Assembly (NCBI GenBank): GCA_051294375.1
Contig: CM119270.1
Span: 15,223,921 to 15,287,920, forward strand
Source: Paraspadella gotoi
Lineage: Eukaryota > Chaetognatha
DNA: 64,000 bases
Reading direction: 5' to 3'
Program-made: the position numbers and the translations under genes
Notes under the pieces: model-generated
Told to the model about the DNA's origin: nothing
Database searches by the model: none
What the model saw: the letters and a program-made list of their open reading frames with translations, nothing else
Shown: one piece after another, positions 23,315-36,280 of the stretch
Layout of the letters: each line of letters opens with the position of its first letter
Position numbering within the stretch: the first letter of the stretch is position 1

Positions 23315-26300
23315 AGAGAGAGAAGCGCACTTTTCTGATATTATTAGCCGTTACGGAAAAACGCGTTTAGGCGTGGGCCAAAGGGCGATGAGCTTCTTGA
23401 GCTGAAAAGTGAAGATCGAAGTTTTTTTCTCCCAAAACTGCTGCAGGATGCTAGAATCCCGAGGGAAATCTCAGGGAGCATTCTTTGGGCAGAAGTAATT
23501 AGGCTAAAATGCAATTGACTGGAGGCTGTTTTGGTCAAGTTTCAGTCAAGCAAATACGCGTACATTTTCATTAATATTATAAAGAATAAGATATTGTTAC
23601 TAGAAGTTTCACCAAAAAATCTGTAAAAAAAAAGAAAAGAAAAGAAAACAAAAACAAGAAAAAATACAAAAACGAAAACAAAAAAGCACAAGCAAAAACA
23701 TAAAGAAGAAACAAAACAAAAAAATTAAATCAAAAAATAAAAAACAATAACCGCTGCTCTCTCAAACTCTGGGCGTCGGCGCTGGAAGGATGAATGGACT
23801 CGTCCGCGTTGGATTCTCCGTCGTAGAACCGTTCGTCGACGGCGTATCAGAAGAGGACTCTCCTGTTGCTGCAGCCATGCTGCTGCTGTTGCAATCATCG
23901 AATCCGTTTCCTCCGCGTTCTCGAAAGAATGCTGCTTCCGGAGACGAGAGGTTTGGACTTCGTCGTCGTCTTGTTGTCGTGGGGAGGGGAATTATTTGTT
24001 GTTTGTTGAGTTAGTTGGTGAACGCGAACGAGGTTGTCCGGATGAAGTGAATCGTCCTTCAGCAAATTGGAAGGCCAAATTGGAGGGGCGATGGAGAGAA
24101 CGCTGGCGGAGGCAGGGAAGAATGAAAAAGGTAAGTTTATATGTTAATCAAATCGGGATTCCAAAAAAGGTATTTAGAACTTACACTTAATGTCGCCTGA
24201 GTGTCAGGAGTTCTTCCAGCTGCAAATTTTGATTCTGCAGAGATTTGGGCCAGTCAGGTCGCTGGAAAAAGGAAAAATTAGTCCAAGTTAGATTAATTGC
24301 TAATCATTATTTGTTTCGTAAACTGATTTTTTTTTCCTTTCCTCCTCACCCATCCGGCTCCAAACCTCCCGCAGTCTTTTATATTCTCTGCCTAATTTTC
24401 CTCGCTCTTCCCCTAATATTTTTATCCCAACCATGTCTTTTTCCCATGCTCCCTGCTATTTCCCCTCCCGCTCTTTCTCTGCCCTCAACCATCTTTTCCC
24501 CATCTCTTCCCTCCTCTGGCCCCTGCTTGAGGATTTCTTCGTTGGCCATTTTCGGCGCCTTTTTTCTCTCGCCGAATGCGCGCACAGAGACGGCCGACGA
24601 CGCCGCATGAGGTCGATGTCTGCGCGCGACGCAGCGCCGAACGCAGCCAAGCGCGCCGACGCCAGCCGACCCGTCATCTCTGGACTCCAGAGTGTCGGCG
24701 TGGCCCAACGATGACGCCGGTTTTTGCGGATATCGCTAACAGAGGAAGAGCCGGCGTCGATGGAAAAATCCATATTTTCGCTTTACAATTAAAAAATTAA
24801 TATTGTTGGCGCCAGTATAATTAATCACGCCGCCATGTACAAATATCCAACGGCATCATTGGCATTGGCGCCAAGAGGTGCTAGCGCGCACTTCTTCCAA
24901 TGAAATGGAACGCGGTTTCGCGCCTTAAGACGATCAGCGTTGCTGTCAGAGACCGCCCATTTCTGAAACTTGTATGCAATGCCATGGATTTCACAAACAA
25001 TTAAGAGTAAATTTTTAAAGATGGCGTTACCTCTTTATGTCGTCGCGTTGACGACGCCTTTCCGGCGTCACCCGCTTTCTGACGCCGCTGACACGTTCTC
25101 TTTTCCGCAGTCTGCCTTCCACAGTCAGCGATGAGGCTGGAGTGGCGGAGATTTTTGATGATAACTCAACTCTTCGATTTCGGCAGGAAAATTGCACCCG
25201 TCGCAGTAGAACTAGATTCGGACGCGCGTGGATACCTTGAGAGATGAAGAATTAAAATTAAAAATTAAACCGCGGTTAAGTTCTCGAACGCCGGCTTGTG
25301 TGCGAGAAGCCTGAATTACGTCTCAGCATGTGTTGGAGATAAAATTTGAATGTTACTTAAAAAGCTTTTAAGAATTTGTTACTATTTATAGTGTTTAAGT
25401 GTTAACTGTTAAATGTGTTTTTATTTTGAACTTTTTAACGTTACAGGTTTTCCAATGTCTTTCTCTGTCTCTCGTTCTCATCTCACTCCTATTCTCTTTC
25501 GTCACAGCCGCTGCTTCCCCACTCCAATCTTCACCTTGAGATGATCGCTGGGTTAGTTTGCAGTGGACGCGCACCTGGAACTTGTAAATCGCAGATTGCT
25601 GCACGCGTAGATGCCTTGCTTGTCACTTGACGCGCCTTCCTACGCCAATACGGCGCCCGTCATCGCAGCGGGTGATGATCGCCGCCACGCCGAGAAAGTC
25701 CTAGCAGGCGAAACACGCGGCCGCAGACCGCGCGGCCGCTGCGTTCAACACGCCGCTTTCCCCCGTTTCCGTGCGCGCGCCGCTGGAGGACGGCCGATTC
25801 AACTTTTCGAAGATGCTGACAGGCGTCCGGATCGGATGGAGGCTGGGGCGAGGGCGCGAGGACCCGGGCGATACCGGGACGACCGCCGACGCCGGCCGTT
25901 CTTCGGCGACGAACCGGCGATCGTTTTCGTCGTCGTCTTCGTCGGCGTCGTTCGTGCTCGGAAGGAGGCGGCGACGCGGAGATCTTGTAAGCGCCAGAAC
26001 TATGCAGGAAGAGGTTTTGAAATTGGCGCGCCGGAATGGAATGAGGGATCCGGAAGAAGCGAGGCGTCTAGTTAGGAACGTTTGACTCATCGGAATAACA
26101 CTAGGCGTCTACGCGAGCGTCGATTCATCGATCTCCATCCGTCGGAGGAAAACAAAATTTTGCTTGTTTTATGGTTTTTGCCTTACTTTTGTTTTGTCAG
26201 TTTTAAAACGAGTTCGTCCTTTTTTAAAAAATCGTCTCTGAGGCTCAGGCGACGGTGGTAGGGAAAGTCAATAAGGGTCAAACCGAAGTCAAACGAAGGA

Positions 26301-29166
26301 TCAAATAATGGGGGCCCCGCAGCTCAACCCGTGACCAAGAAACGGGAATTCAAGATTCGCGGGTTTCACGAGGCGAGAAGGAAGAAAATCACAGATTCGA
26401 ATCGGATGATCGTTGTTGTTGTCGTTGTCGTTGTCGTTGTTTAACGCGCTTTGACTAGGAGAAAGGAAGAGGTTTTTTCCTGTTGCGTTTCTCGAGTTTG
26501 TGGCAGGATCTTTCGCGTCATGTCGTGTCAGATTGTCATGTCAAGAGCCCCGTCGGCAATCGGCATCGTTGGTGTCGAATAGAACGATGCTCGTGTTAAG
26601 TTTATTTGGCTTTTTATAAAACAAGATTCTTATTATTTTCTTTTTTGCAGATGAAAAAAAAATTGAGGAAGAGAAGACAGTTAAGGCGAAATCCGCAACT
26701 GAATTTGGATGGAATTGTTTTTTTTTGTGTCTGTTCTCTGTTGTTTTTTTCTTTTTTTGAGGATACGAGAGAAAAATGAAAAGGCAACTGCAGTTGACAC
26801 TTTTGTTGCTTTTATTTCAAGAACGTGGTTTCCTTTGTTTCGCTAATTGAGTTATCACGTTCCAAAAACACAAAGTATTGTTTGTTAAATTGTCTCGGTA
26901 AACTACGTTTGTTAACTTTCTGGTTGTGTTAAATGCGGTTTTTAGGTTTCTCTTTTGGTCTTTTGTTTGTTATAATTATTGCACAAAACTACGACAGGCG
27001 TGGCGTGAGAGGAAAGCGTTTTTTTGGGGTAGTTTTCGGATGCTTTTATGGGGATTTTCAAAAGGGAATAGAGTCAATTTGGATTAGGGTGGTTGGCGGG
27101 AAACGGGTTTTCTAAATTAGGATGGATTCTGTTTTGTTTTTTTTTTTTTAATATTTTGTCTTTCATACAGGAAATTAAATGAAGGCAGGGGGTTATTAAG
27201 GTTTTAAGTTTTTTGGATTTCTTTTTTTCAGTTCCTTTCCAGTCCGAGGTAGAAAATAGGAGGATGAAACAAATTTGCGTTTTGGGGAGAATAATACTAC
27301 GACTAGTGTAAGATGGGATGAGACGTGCGGGATGTTCATTCAAAATTCACGTTCCAGTTCACAGTGACGGTAGTGTCCTTTTTTGAAATTTTTTTCTGGT
27401 CTTTGATCTCTGGAAAGACAAAAGATAAATGGACGAGCGGTGTAAATTGTTTACAGAACTCAATCAACAAATAAATAGTTGTATCGAAGTCCGTCGAGTT
27501 GTTGTACACTCACCTCCGCTAGAGGGTTGAGCGACTTGATTCCATTGCTATTTGTAGTACTATTCGACTCCTACTTTTTTCCCGGAATCTCGTCAAGATG
27601 AGAAGGCGCCGCGGCATCGATCGAGTTTGCAAGGAAGCGTTTCGGTTATTCATTATTATTTTATTTATAACAAAATAAGCTACTCAATTCCTGACTTGTG
27701 GCCAAGTTAATTTTCAAACTTAACGTCCTTTATGAGTCCGATTAACATTTTAAAATATTTCTTTTTTTCAAATCATATGTACTTTTTCTAAAGCATATCG
27801 ACATTTTTTTTTGCGTCGTACTTCTTGCTTAACAATTTCGAAACAGATCGTAGTGCGTATTAACAGAATCCTTAAGTCGAAAAAAAAGAAGAAAAAAAAA
27901 AAGTTTTTCGACTTTTCCTTCTGACTTTTTCGTTTCAGACACTTTTTAGGGGGAGGATCCGCGAGCGTACAGAGAGTCGGCATGTTTCAGCCAACATTTC
28001 ACAAGTTTTTTTTTTTTAAGTATATCAACAGCATGGGCAAAGGTAAAATCCGAATCAACCACATGCTTTTCTCAAAAACAAAATGTCGTCCGAGTCAACT
28101 CTCTCTCTCTCTCTCTCTCGATCTCTCCTCTCTTCGTCTCTCTCTCTCTCTCTCTCTCTCATCTCTCAGCTCTCTCTCTCTCCCTCTCTCTCTCACCTCT
28201 TCCCCTTAAAGAGGAAAGAGATGGTGAAGAGTTGAACGTGATATTCTTAATTAACGTCGTTTGATGTGTCGTCGTTGTCGTCGTCGTCGTCGTCGTCGTA
28301 AGGTCTTCGCTGTAGACGTAGTCCCGGTTGTTGGACTCGTTTCCACGTAATAAAAGTTGAAAAAAAAAATTTCAGTACAATTTACATATATTATAGAAAT
28401 TTAACTTTATTGTATTTTTTCTTTTGCTATCGTTGGTGATATTGATGTAGAACAAGGTTTTTGAAAAGATGTAACAACGCTATGAAATAAAAAATCGTTG
28501 TTACATTCTTTATTCAAACTTTTTTCTAAGACTTTAATTATTATACAAAAGGGTAAATAAAGATCGCTAAATTCAGATTCGTCTGTCGTTCTCGTCGTCG
28601 TCAACAGCATCGCGATACGAGATCTAAAGAAGAAAGAAAACATAAAATGATCCTCTAAAAAATAGAAAAATGTAAAAAGATTAAGCTACAGTGAATGTCT
28701 CTTTTCTCTTCCTCTCTCTCTCGTCTCGTCTCTCTCTCTCTTCTCCTCCTCTCTCGGTTCTCCATCTCTCTTCAAAAAAAAATTTAAAGGGTGATTTAAA
28801 GATGAAGAAAGCACCACTCTGAAATCACAAAGTCCAACGTTTGTCCGATTCGAGCGAAGATGTCGTTACGGTGACGGATGCTCTCGTTCGTGATTTTCTT
28901 TAACGCTCCTCTATACTATTATCATTACTATCATTCCTCTCAATTTCCCTCTCTATTTTTTTCCCTCACTCCCTCTTCCCCCTCTGTGGTATCTTATCAT
29001 TCTCTTCTTTAATTTTATTTCTCACTTTTCTTTTCTCTCTTTTGCTTTTGTCTTCAATCTTCACGTCAGTCCTTTCCTTCTTTCTTTTTCTTAGCCTTTC
29101 CCTTTTTAATCGCTCTCTCTCTCTTCTCATCTCTCTCCTCTCTCTTTCTCTCTTCTCTCTTCCTTC

Positions 29167-29200
<34 letters not shown>
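23190..29200. repeat. Duplicated segment, copy 2 (indel-ridden)
   Basis: Same content as 17510-23164 but with single-base insertions and deletions every few tens of bases, spread evenly over exons, introns and intergenic parts. Such uniform indels look like uncorrected long-read sequence or a badly polished haplotig rather than evolutionary decay. The junction is a 25-N gap (23165-23189) between a (CT)n end and a (GA)n start. Confidence 0.85.
23757..26138 (-). pseudogene. Broken second copy of gene B
   Basis: Exon equivalents lie at about 25535-26138, 25031-25234, 24500-24770, 24190-24262 and 23757-24110. All carry frameshifts. The exon 3 acceptor region is deleted: the sequence between CCAT and TTTCGCTTT has lost the AGCTGAAAAACG-type stretch. 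The exon 3 donor has lost its GT. Finger 1 is recognisable but out of frame. It cannot encode the protein as written. Because noncoding parts are equally damaged, an assembly artefact is more likely than a true pseudogene. Confidence 0.7.
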
Positions 29201-29204
<4 letters not shown>

Positions 29205-29279
29205 GGGAAGGGGAAGGATCACCCGGTGACGGGTACTACGAAGAAAGAAGGAGCGATATAACCGTCACTCGATGGAGAC

Positions 29280-29740
29280 GTGGATGACAATGATGATGAT
29301 GATGATGTCGCTGATGATGATGATGACGATGATGATAATAAGGGAAAAGATGATAATCGTACGGTAAAGAAGATGCTGGTGAATGATAGTGATACTGATA
29401 ACGATAATGATGATGAACATGAGCATGAACTCTCAATGATTTTCCACGTTCTACATAAAATACAAAAAAAGGGAAAAAAAAAGAAAAGACTCCATTTCCC
29501 GCGAAGTATTCACTATTGAGAAGAGGCGGACAACAATTAAATAAACGACTTTAAAAATCATTAGTCTTTCACGATGTTGATGGAGAAGATGACGAAGATG
29601 CTGACAGCGATAATAATGGTGATGAAGATGATTGTAATGATGATGATTCTGGTGGAGAGAGCAGCGACGAAGGTGAAGATTATTGTTACGATTATGATAA
29701 TGATAATGATTATAAATAAAATGATAATGATTGAATAATA

Positions 29741-29789
<49 letters not shown>

Positions 29790-29935
29790 CGCTGATCATG
29801 TTGTTGATGAAAAAGGTGACTAGAATGATGACAATGATAACGATGGTAAGGGATTTATATTGATAACATGACGATGATAATAATGATAATGATGACGACG
29901 ATGTTGACGATGATGATGATGATGATTTTTGGTCC
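29280..29935. repeat. (GAT)n-rich region
   Basis: GAT/GAC trinucleotides dominate (pure at about 29740-29788) with GATAAT mixtures, then the 216-N gap at 30030. The polyAsp open frame is a repeat shadow. From 30,246 to 34,300 I see gaps, A/T-rich sequence and short CT/GA arrays (30470-30494, 32936-33012), without a supported gene apart from the 31.0-kb fragment. Confidence 0.85.
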
Positions 29936-30029
29936 TCGATTCCAACCAAGTGACGGAGCTCATTATCAGTGGAGACAAATCAGGAGGAAATGTACGCATC
30001 GGACGAAAAAAAAAAGGGTGAATATTTGA

Positions 30030-30245
30030 NNNNNNNNNNNNNNNNNNNNNNNNNNNNNNNNNNNNNNNNNNNNNNNNNNNNNNNNNNNNNNNNNNNNNNN
30101 NNNNNNNNNNNNNNNNNNNNNNNNNNNNNNNNNNNNNNNNNNNNNNNNNNNNNNNNNNNNNNNNNNNNNNNNNNNNNNNNNNNNNNNNNNNNNNNNNNNN
30201 NNNNNNNNNNNNNNNNNNNNNNNNNNNNNNNNNNNNNNNNNNNNN
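30030..30245. other. Assembly gap, 216 N
   Basis: Right edge is a GA run, so the hidden sequence is probably simple repeat. Confidence 0.95.
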
Positions 30246-30787
30246 AGAGAGAGAGAGACACTATAATCACTCTCTCTCTCTTCGTCTTCGAAGTAATAAT
30301 CGAGTAGGAGAGACTCTATCAAGACGAACGTCGTCGTCCTCCTCATTAATGCGTTTGTCGTTATTATTGTTAATAATTAGTAATATGGTATAAGGAGACT
30401 TAACAAACATGACAATTTAGGAAACATTTCATAAATATTGTAATTCGATAGATTCGTTTGCTGGCGATAGAGAGAGAGAGAGAGAGAGAGAGAGAAAATA
30501 GAAACGGCATCTCGCGAAAAAAAGGTTCTTTACGATGTTTGATATCGAAAGATTATTCCCCTAGAAAAAGAAACGAAAGTTAGCGAATGGGAGAGAGAAG
30601 GAGAAAAAGAAGGAGAAAAAGAAGGAGAAAAAGAGAAAAATTTAAAAAAAAAATGATAAGAAGGAGAACGAAGAGAAGAAGTAGAAGAAAAAGGGTGAGT
30701 TTTTTTTTTAAGCCGACTCAGCGAGTTTCACTAAAAGCGATTTTACGTTATTTTCTCAGTTCTCCTTCTCCCCCCTTCTCTCCTCCC

Positions 30788-31373
30788 NNNNNNNNNNNNN
30801 NNNNNNNNNNNNNNNNNNNNNNNNNNNNNNNNNNNNNNNNNNNNNNNNNNNNNNNNNNNNNNNNNNNNNNNNNNNNNNNNNNNNNNNNNNNNNNNNNNNN
30901 NNNNNNNNNNNNNNNNNNNNNNNNNNNNNNNNNNNNNNNNNNNNNNNNNNNNNNNNNNNNNNNNNNNNNNNNNNNNNNNNNNNNNNNNNNNNNNNNNNNN
31001 NNNNNNNNNNNNNNNNNNNNNNNNNNNNNNNNNNNNNNNNNNNNNNNTTCAATGAAAGAAAGTGAGGCTGCGTTTGCGGTGAAATTCCAACAAAGGTAAG
31101 TGTTGGAAAGACCGAATGGAATCGTTGGAAAACTAGGAAANNNNNNNNNNNNNNNNNNNNNNNNNNNNNNNNNNNNNNNNNNNNNNNNNNNNNNNNNNNN
31201 NNNNNNNNNNNNNNNNNNNNNNNNNNNNNNNNNNNNNNNNNNNNNNNNNNNNNNNNNNNNNNNNNNNNNNNNNNNNNNNNNNNNNNNNNNNNNNNNNNNN
31301 NNNNNNNNNNNNNNNNNNNNNNNNNNNNNNNNNNNNNNNNNNNNNNNNNNNNNNNNNNNNNNNNNNNNNNNNN
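30788..31373. other. Two assembly gaps (30788-31047, 31141-31373)
   Basis: They flank a 93-bp island carrying the possible exon fragment at 31048-31095, whose start is therefore unknown. Confidence 0.95.
31048..31095 (+). CDS. Possible exon fragment ending in a consensus donor
   Basis: Between two N gaps, 48 bases read SMKESEAAFAVKFQQ plus two bases and end at CAAAG|GTAAGT. The upstream boundary is lost in the gap 30788-31047. The peptide is not low-complexity, unlike most open frames nearby, but it is too short to assign. Confidence 0.25.
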
Positions 31374-32356
31374 TGATTCTGTCGCGTGATTGTAGGGATG
31401 TCGACTCGTTGAGGCCGGAACAATAACACCAACCCAACTGACATCGACCACCACCAGGTCGAATGGCACAAAGAATAAAAAACCTTCAAGAAATCACAAA
31501 CGATGATGACGAGGACGCTGACTATTAAACCGACAACAACAACAACAGGAACGAGGACACCGACTCGGCGAAAGCCTTTTTTCCAACTCTGAGAAAGGAC
31601 TCTTGGTTTCTGCCCATCGTTAGTCTTGATTATTCGAAATGGATTCACAACAGAATCGCGACGAAATGATTAACTCCACTTCTTTTAATTCAACCGCCAC
31701 AACTCGACGTGTAATAATATTTAATGGTCTTCTTTTTTTTTTTAAACTAAACCTTTTATTTGAAATCTTTCGAAGTGATTCTCTTATTGGTAAATGTTAT
31801 GCTTGAGGTTGTTTATTTATTTTGCCAACTCGTCATCGAACATCGGAGCGATTTTCACATTACTGCGAATAACCAAAAATATTTTGAATTCGACTCATCG
31901 TTTAACTCGTAATCAATATTGATCATACTCTCTCGTTTTTCTAACTTAGTCGTCATTTTTCATGAAAGTTTAAACTTTATTCAGTTATATTTTAGTTTTT
32001 ATTTTCAAAAAAACAAAACTTTCTCATTGTTTTTTTTATTATCGGCACACCGAGTCAAGCGAAGGAGAATTTAAGACGCCGCTGATTGAAACTCGCGATT
32101 CTGTTTATTCTTTACTTTTTCACCACGAAAAAAAAAGAAAAAAAAGGAAAAAAAGAAAAAAAAAGGAAAAAAGTGGGAAAAATGTCCGAATCGATCCTGT
32201 AAATACAGGGAGAATCGTTTACAGCGAGGGCAGAAGCGTGAAAGGCGATCGAACAGGTTCGGTGAAAAGAAGGAAATTATTTTTTTTTGTGTGAAAATTT
32301 AGTATTTATATTTTACAGTTTACATCCTCGTTGAGTAAAAAAACGTCACGCTAAAA

Positions 32357-32504
32357 NNNNNNNNNNNNNNNNNNNNNNNNNNNNNNNNNNNNNNNNNNNN
32401 NNNNNNNNNNNNNNNNNNNNNNNNNNNNNNNNNNNNNNNNNNNNNNNNNNNNNNNNNNNNNNNNNNNNNNNNNNNNNNNNNNNNNNNNNNNNNNNNNNNN
32501 NNNN
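32357..32504. other. Assembly gap, 148 N
   Basis: Flanked by A-rich unique sequence on both sides. Confidence 0.95.
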
Positions 32505-33631
32505 AAAACTTTAAGAATAAATTTCGATAAGAAGATGGAAATCATAATTGACTTTTTCTTCCTCTTTCCACTTTTTTCACTTTCTTATGTGAACTCGTTT
32601 GACTGGATCCCCGCCGCTCCTCGAGGAGGCCGGCCATACTTGTCAATAGACGAGTTGGCTGGAATTTTCGACTCTCTCGACTTAGAAGTGAAATCCTGGT
32701 CAAATATTGTATAAATATTTTTAGCCAGTATATTCATGGGTGGGCGAAAATATTGTGTCGGTTGATTTAGTGGGGGTAAAGATACTGTTTAACGCATTAC
32801 AATACAATATGTACAATAGAATACCGAACAATAATACAATACAGTGCACTACGATTTAATAAAACACAATACAATACAGAGGTTGGAGTAATCATAGGCA
32901 GCATTAGAATGAGAATCATTGAAGTAAATTTTTCACTCTCTCTCTCCTCTCTCTCTCTCTCATTTTCTCTATTCTCTCTCTCTCTCTGCTCTCTCTCTCT
33001 CTCTCTCTCCTCTTTAATTTCTGAGTCTTTTGCTTTTTCCAATCCCCCAGTGATCACCTTGGCCCGAGAAAAAGGGTGTCTTTGATCGAGAAACAAATCT
33101 CAGAGGGGAAATCTTTTTAATCGAGACGATGTTGGTCGTCCGTAGTCGTCCGTCGTCGTCGTCGTCGTCGACTAACATCCTTTTATCATCAGTGTCATCG
33201 TCCATCATCACATCTTCAACATCCTCTTAAATTCATAATCACGAACTGTTATCTTTAGTATCGTAATATTCGTTCAGTCTCGTCGTTTTAACATTCAATT
33301 TGAATCATTAATTTTTTTTTTTTCCTCCTGATTCGTTTCTTAAAAAAAAAAAAGGAAGAACTATTTAAAACGACTAAATTCTAATCCTTTTATAAATTAA
33401 CAAAATAATCATCCCGAAACTATCCGCGAGCATCTTCGTCCTAAAACGTCTATCGTCGGGATACTTTGTCGTCGCTACGGTGGCTCGATCCGTTAAAACT
33501 CCTCACCGCTCTCCCCCATCTCCGCTTCTTCGACCTATCGACCTACTGATCCGACTCCTTCCTCCTGGTCCATAGCGGTAAAATACGTCTCACTTTCTCG
33601 ACTCCCTTCGCTCTCTCCTCTCTTCGTCTCC

Positions 33632-33664
<33 letters not shown>

Positions 33665-34309
33665 TCTAACTAACGGACCAAGGTTTGTGCCGCAGACTTT
33701 TTCACTCTCCTTTTCTCGGATGTTACAACTCATCAGTGTAATCACGACTCACAAAAACCCGAATACCTTTCACTGTTTTTCATCTTTCAAATATCAAATC
33801 TCGAATTCCGATTTTTTTTTTGAAATTTTTGTTGACGGAATTTCGCGGTGCACGTGATTCGCGTCAACGTGCGATATCACTACCGTGAATAAAAGTTGCT
33901 TCATATCCGATCGTATCTGGTTACCCTTCACATTCTAGAATACACCCTTATGATTTATTATTCACCAGCAGTCTGGTTTAAACAGTCACCCGATTATTTT
34001 TCAAGATCAGTTGGATTATGAGTTTCCGAACAACTCGGGGGTGAAAAAAATGAAAGAATGTTTATTTATGAGAAAAGACTGAAGGTTGAGGACTTGGTAT
34101 GATGGAGACGTTTCCACGTGATTACCGATCACGATGAGAGGTGAATGATCACAGTTTATAAATACGTCCTTATTGTTTTCAAATAAAATATTTCAGTGAA
34201 CTTGTTTGATCTTGTATCTAGAAAATAATCTAAAGTCGCTCGGCCACGAATTGAAGGTTTAGCGAGGTTAAAAACATGTATTGACATCAAGTAAAAAGCA
34301 CGAATAGAA

Positions 34310-34400
34310 CGAATTAAAAATCAATTAAAAACAACTTAAAAACAAGGTAAAAACAGATTAAAAACAAAGTAAAAACAGATTAAAAAACAAGGTAAAAATC
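34310..34400. repeat. Short tandem of TTAAAAACA / GGTAAAAACAGA type
   Basis: A-rich units of about 12-13 bp (ATTAAAAACAA, GGTAAAAACAG) repeat six or seven times with small changes. Confidence 0.75.
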
Positions 34401-35497
34401 GTGCATCGCAATAGTAATAACCTCCACTGGGTTTTAAAAACGGTTGGCCGTTCCAATATTACAAGATCATTGGACTCTAATGAAACTACGACCAACGCGT
34501 TTCCTCAATGGCTGCGCGCGGAAACCCGGGTAAAAAAAGGTAGAATTATCTTCTCCCAATTCTCGATGGTATTGTCCAGGCCGCCATCCAGGACCGCAGG
34601 AAGAAGCTTGCATTTTGCGATTCCAAAACGCGAAGGGGATACGCGCGGCCCAACACAGATACACCCCCTCCGCAAGCACGCCTTGCGGAGCCGCGCTGGA
34701 AGTCCACGTGACTGCGTCTTCACCTGACCTGAAAAAATGGATAAGGCGGCCCAACCTTACCGTCTCCGAGACCCGTCCTGTTGCCGATCACAGCAACTGG
34801 ACAGGGGGAGAGAAGGAGGGCAAAAGTGGATCCAGGAAGGCTTCAAAAGAGAATCAATTAAGGGAAGGGAACAATTCCCCCTCCATCACAGAAGCCCACT
34901 GTGGTCCAGAAATCAATCTTCTCAAAATCCAACACCAGATTCAATCTACAGAATAAAATCATCAATAAATCAAATGAAAAGCGACGAATCCTCGACGCTA
35001 AACCGATCCATAAGCAAAAATCATATTCGAAATCATATGCCAGTCTAAAATACCAATCTAAATCAAATGAATATATCAAATCAAGCAGCAAAACGAAATG
35101 CCGTCAATGCAACAAGACTATCATAGGCATGCCAGACCATCTAGAGTAAATTCAGTGTTCTTAACCTCCATCGACAAACTCCGAAGTTGCCGGACCTGAG
35201 TTTTTATTTATTTTTTTCTTTTTGTTTTTTTTCAGACGTGTATACAATGCAAGCAGATCTCCGCAGGCATATCCCCGTCCTCTGTAGGCGCCATCATCGC
35301 ATCAAAGCCGGGGCGGAGGCTTGCTCTCCCTTGGCTCGTCCACCCACCCCGGGTCGGTCACTCTCGTAAACTATCACGGAACCGCCGTAGGACTGTAGAG
35401 TAGAGGATAACAAACATAGTCCAACGCGCCGCTCGCATCGTACAGGGCCACACATGTGCAACTTGCCGATAATCGCTGTCAGGTCTAGCCGGTGCGN
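34401..35497 (+). other. Microsatellite-free island, unassigned open frames
   Basis: About 1.1 kb with mixed base use and several overlapping open frames (34401-34727, 34615-34956, 34737-35048, 34901-35149). The last reads a basic Lys/Ser-rich stretch and ends with C-R-Q-C-N-K-T-I-I-G. After CTAGA|GTAAAT a pyrimidine tract and CAG lead to C-I-Q-C-K-Q-I-S-A-G in another frame. A perfect 9-bp hairpin (CTCCGCAAG, 5-nt loop) lies at 34668-34690. It could be a decayed retroelement or an unrecognised gene fragment. Confidence 0.3.
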
Positions 35498-35521
35498 NNN
35501 NNNNNNNNNNNNNNNNNNNNN
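35498..35521. other. Assembly gap, 24 N
   Basis: Ends the microsatellite-free island; the sequence changes character after it, so the join may be wrong. Confidence 0.95.
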
Positions 35522-36233
35522 AGGGGGAGCAAAAACCTCAATCTAATAGAAGAAAAAATCTTTAAGACTGTAAACCGTTGAAAGAAGGTGTTTTGGATCA
35601 ATTAGGAATGATGAAGACGACGACGACGACGATGACGACGAAACTCTCGAGTTAAGGTGGTTTTTATCAATTAAGCGATTCTCGAAGACGCTGTTCTTTT
35701 ATTTTTTTTAGGAATTGAAAGATTTCTTTGTTCTTATTTTGTAGATTCTGATCTTTTAACTTTTAAATAAAAATAAAAATCATAAATTACTCCCGACTTC
35801 GATCTCTTTTTTATTTTTGTTTATAAAACTAACGGACGGAGAGGGTTAAACTTAAAGTGTGAGGATCCAACATAAATAAATTCACGGAATCAAAGAAATC
35901 GATCTCAACTTGGGAGATGGAATCATTTTAATTTCGAGTTTAATTTCTTTCTTTTGTTTTAAAATGCATTTCGTTCGTATGTATTTATTTAGTTCATTTG
36001 TAAAAAAATGGTAAAATATTAACTTTCATAAATTCGAGATTCTTTATTTTTTGTTGAAAATAGTATAGTACATAAAATAAATAATAAATCTATTATGATC
36101 TTCGCCAACTTTTCGTCCATCGCGTTTGTCTTTTGTTTCTCGGAAAAATGCAAGTTTTTCTGCGGCCGACGAATTTTCGTCACTTGTTCCGTCGACGCCG
36201 ATTCTTTCGCGAGTTTTCAGAGGCGTCGCCGCC

Positions 36234-36238
<5 letters not shown>

Positions 36239-36277
<39 letters not shown>
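36239..36277. repeat. (GA)n microsatellite
   Basis: Nineteen units. 35,522-37,000 is otherwise AT-rich unique sequence with no gene seen. Confidence 0.95.

Positions 36278-36280
<3 letters not shown>

Noticed and set aside
29280-29519. Asp-rich 79-codon frame resembling an acidic protein
   Set aside because: It is a translation of an imperfect (GAT)n array that continues outside the frame.
31133-31648. Minus-strand frame with a Val-rich hydrophobic stretch resembling a membrane segment
   Set aside because: Half of it is N gap, and the hydrophobic part is translated from ACAACAACAACAACA-type repeats (about 31530-31550).
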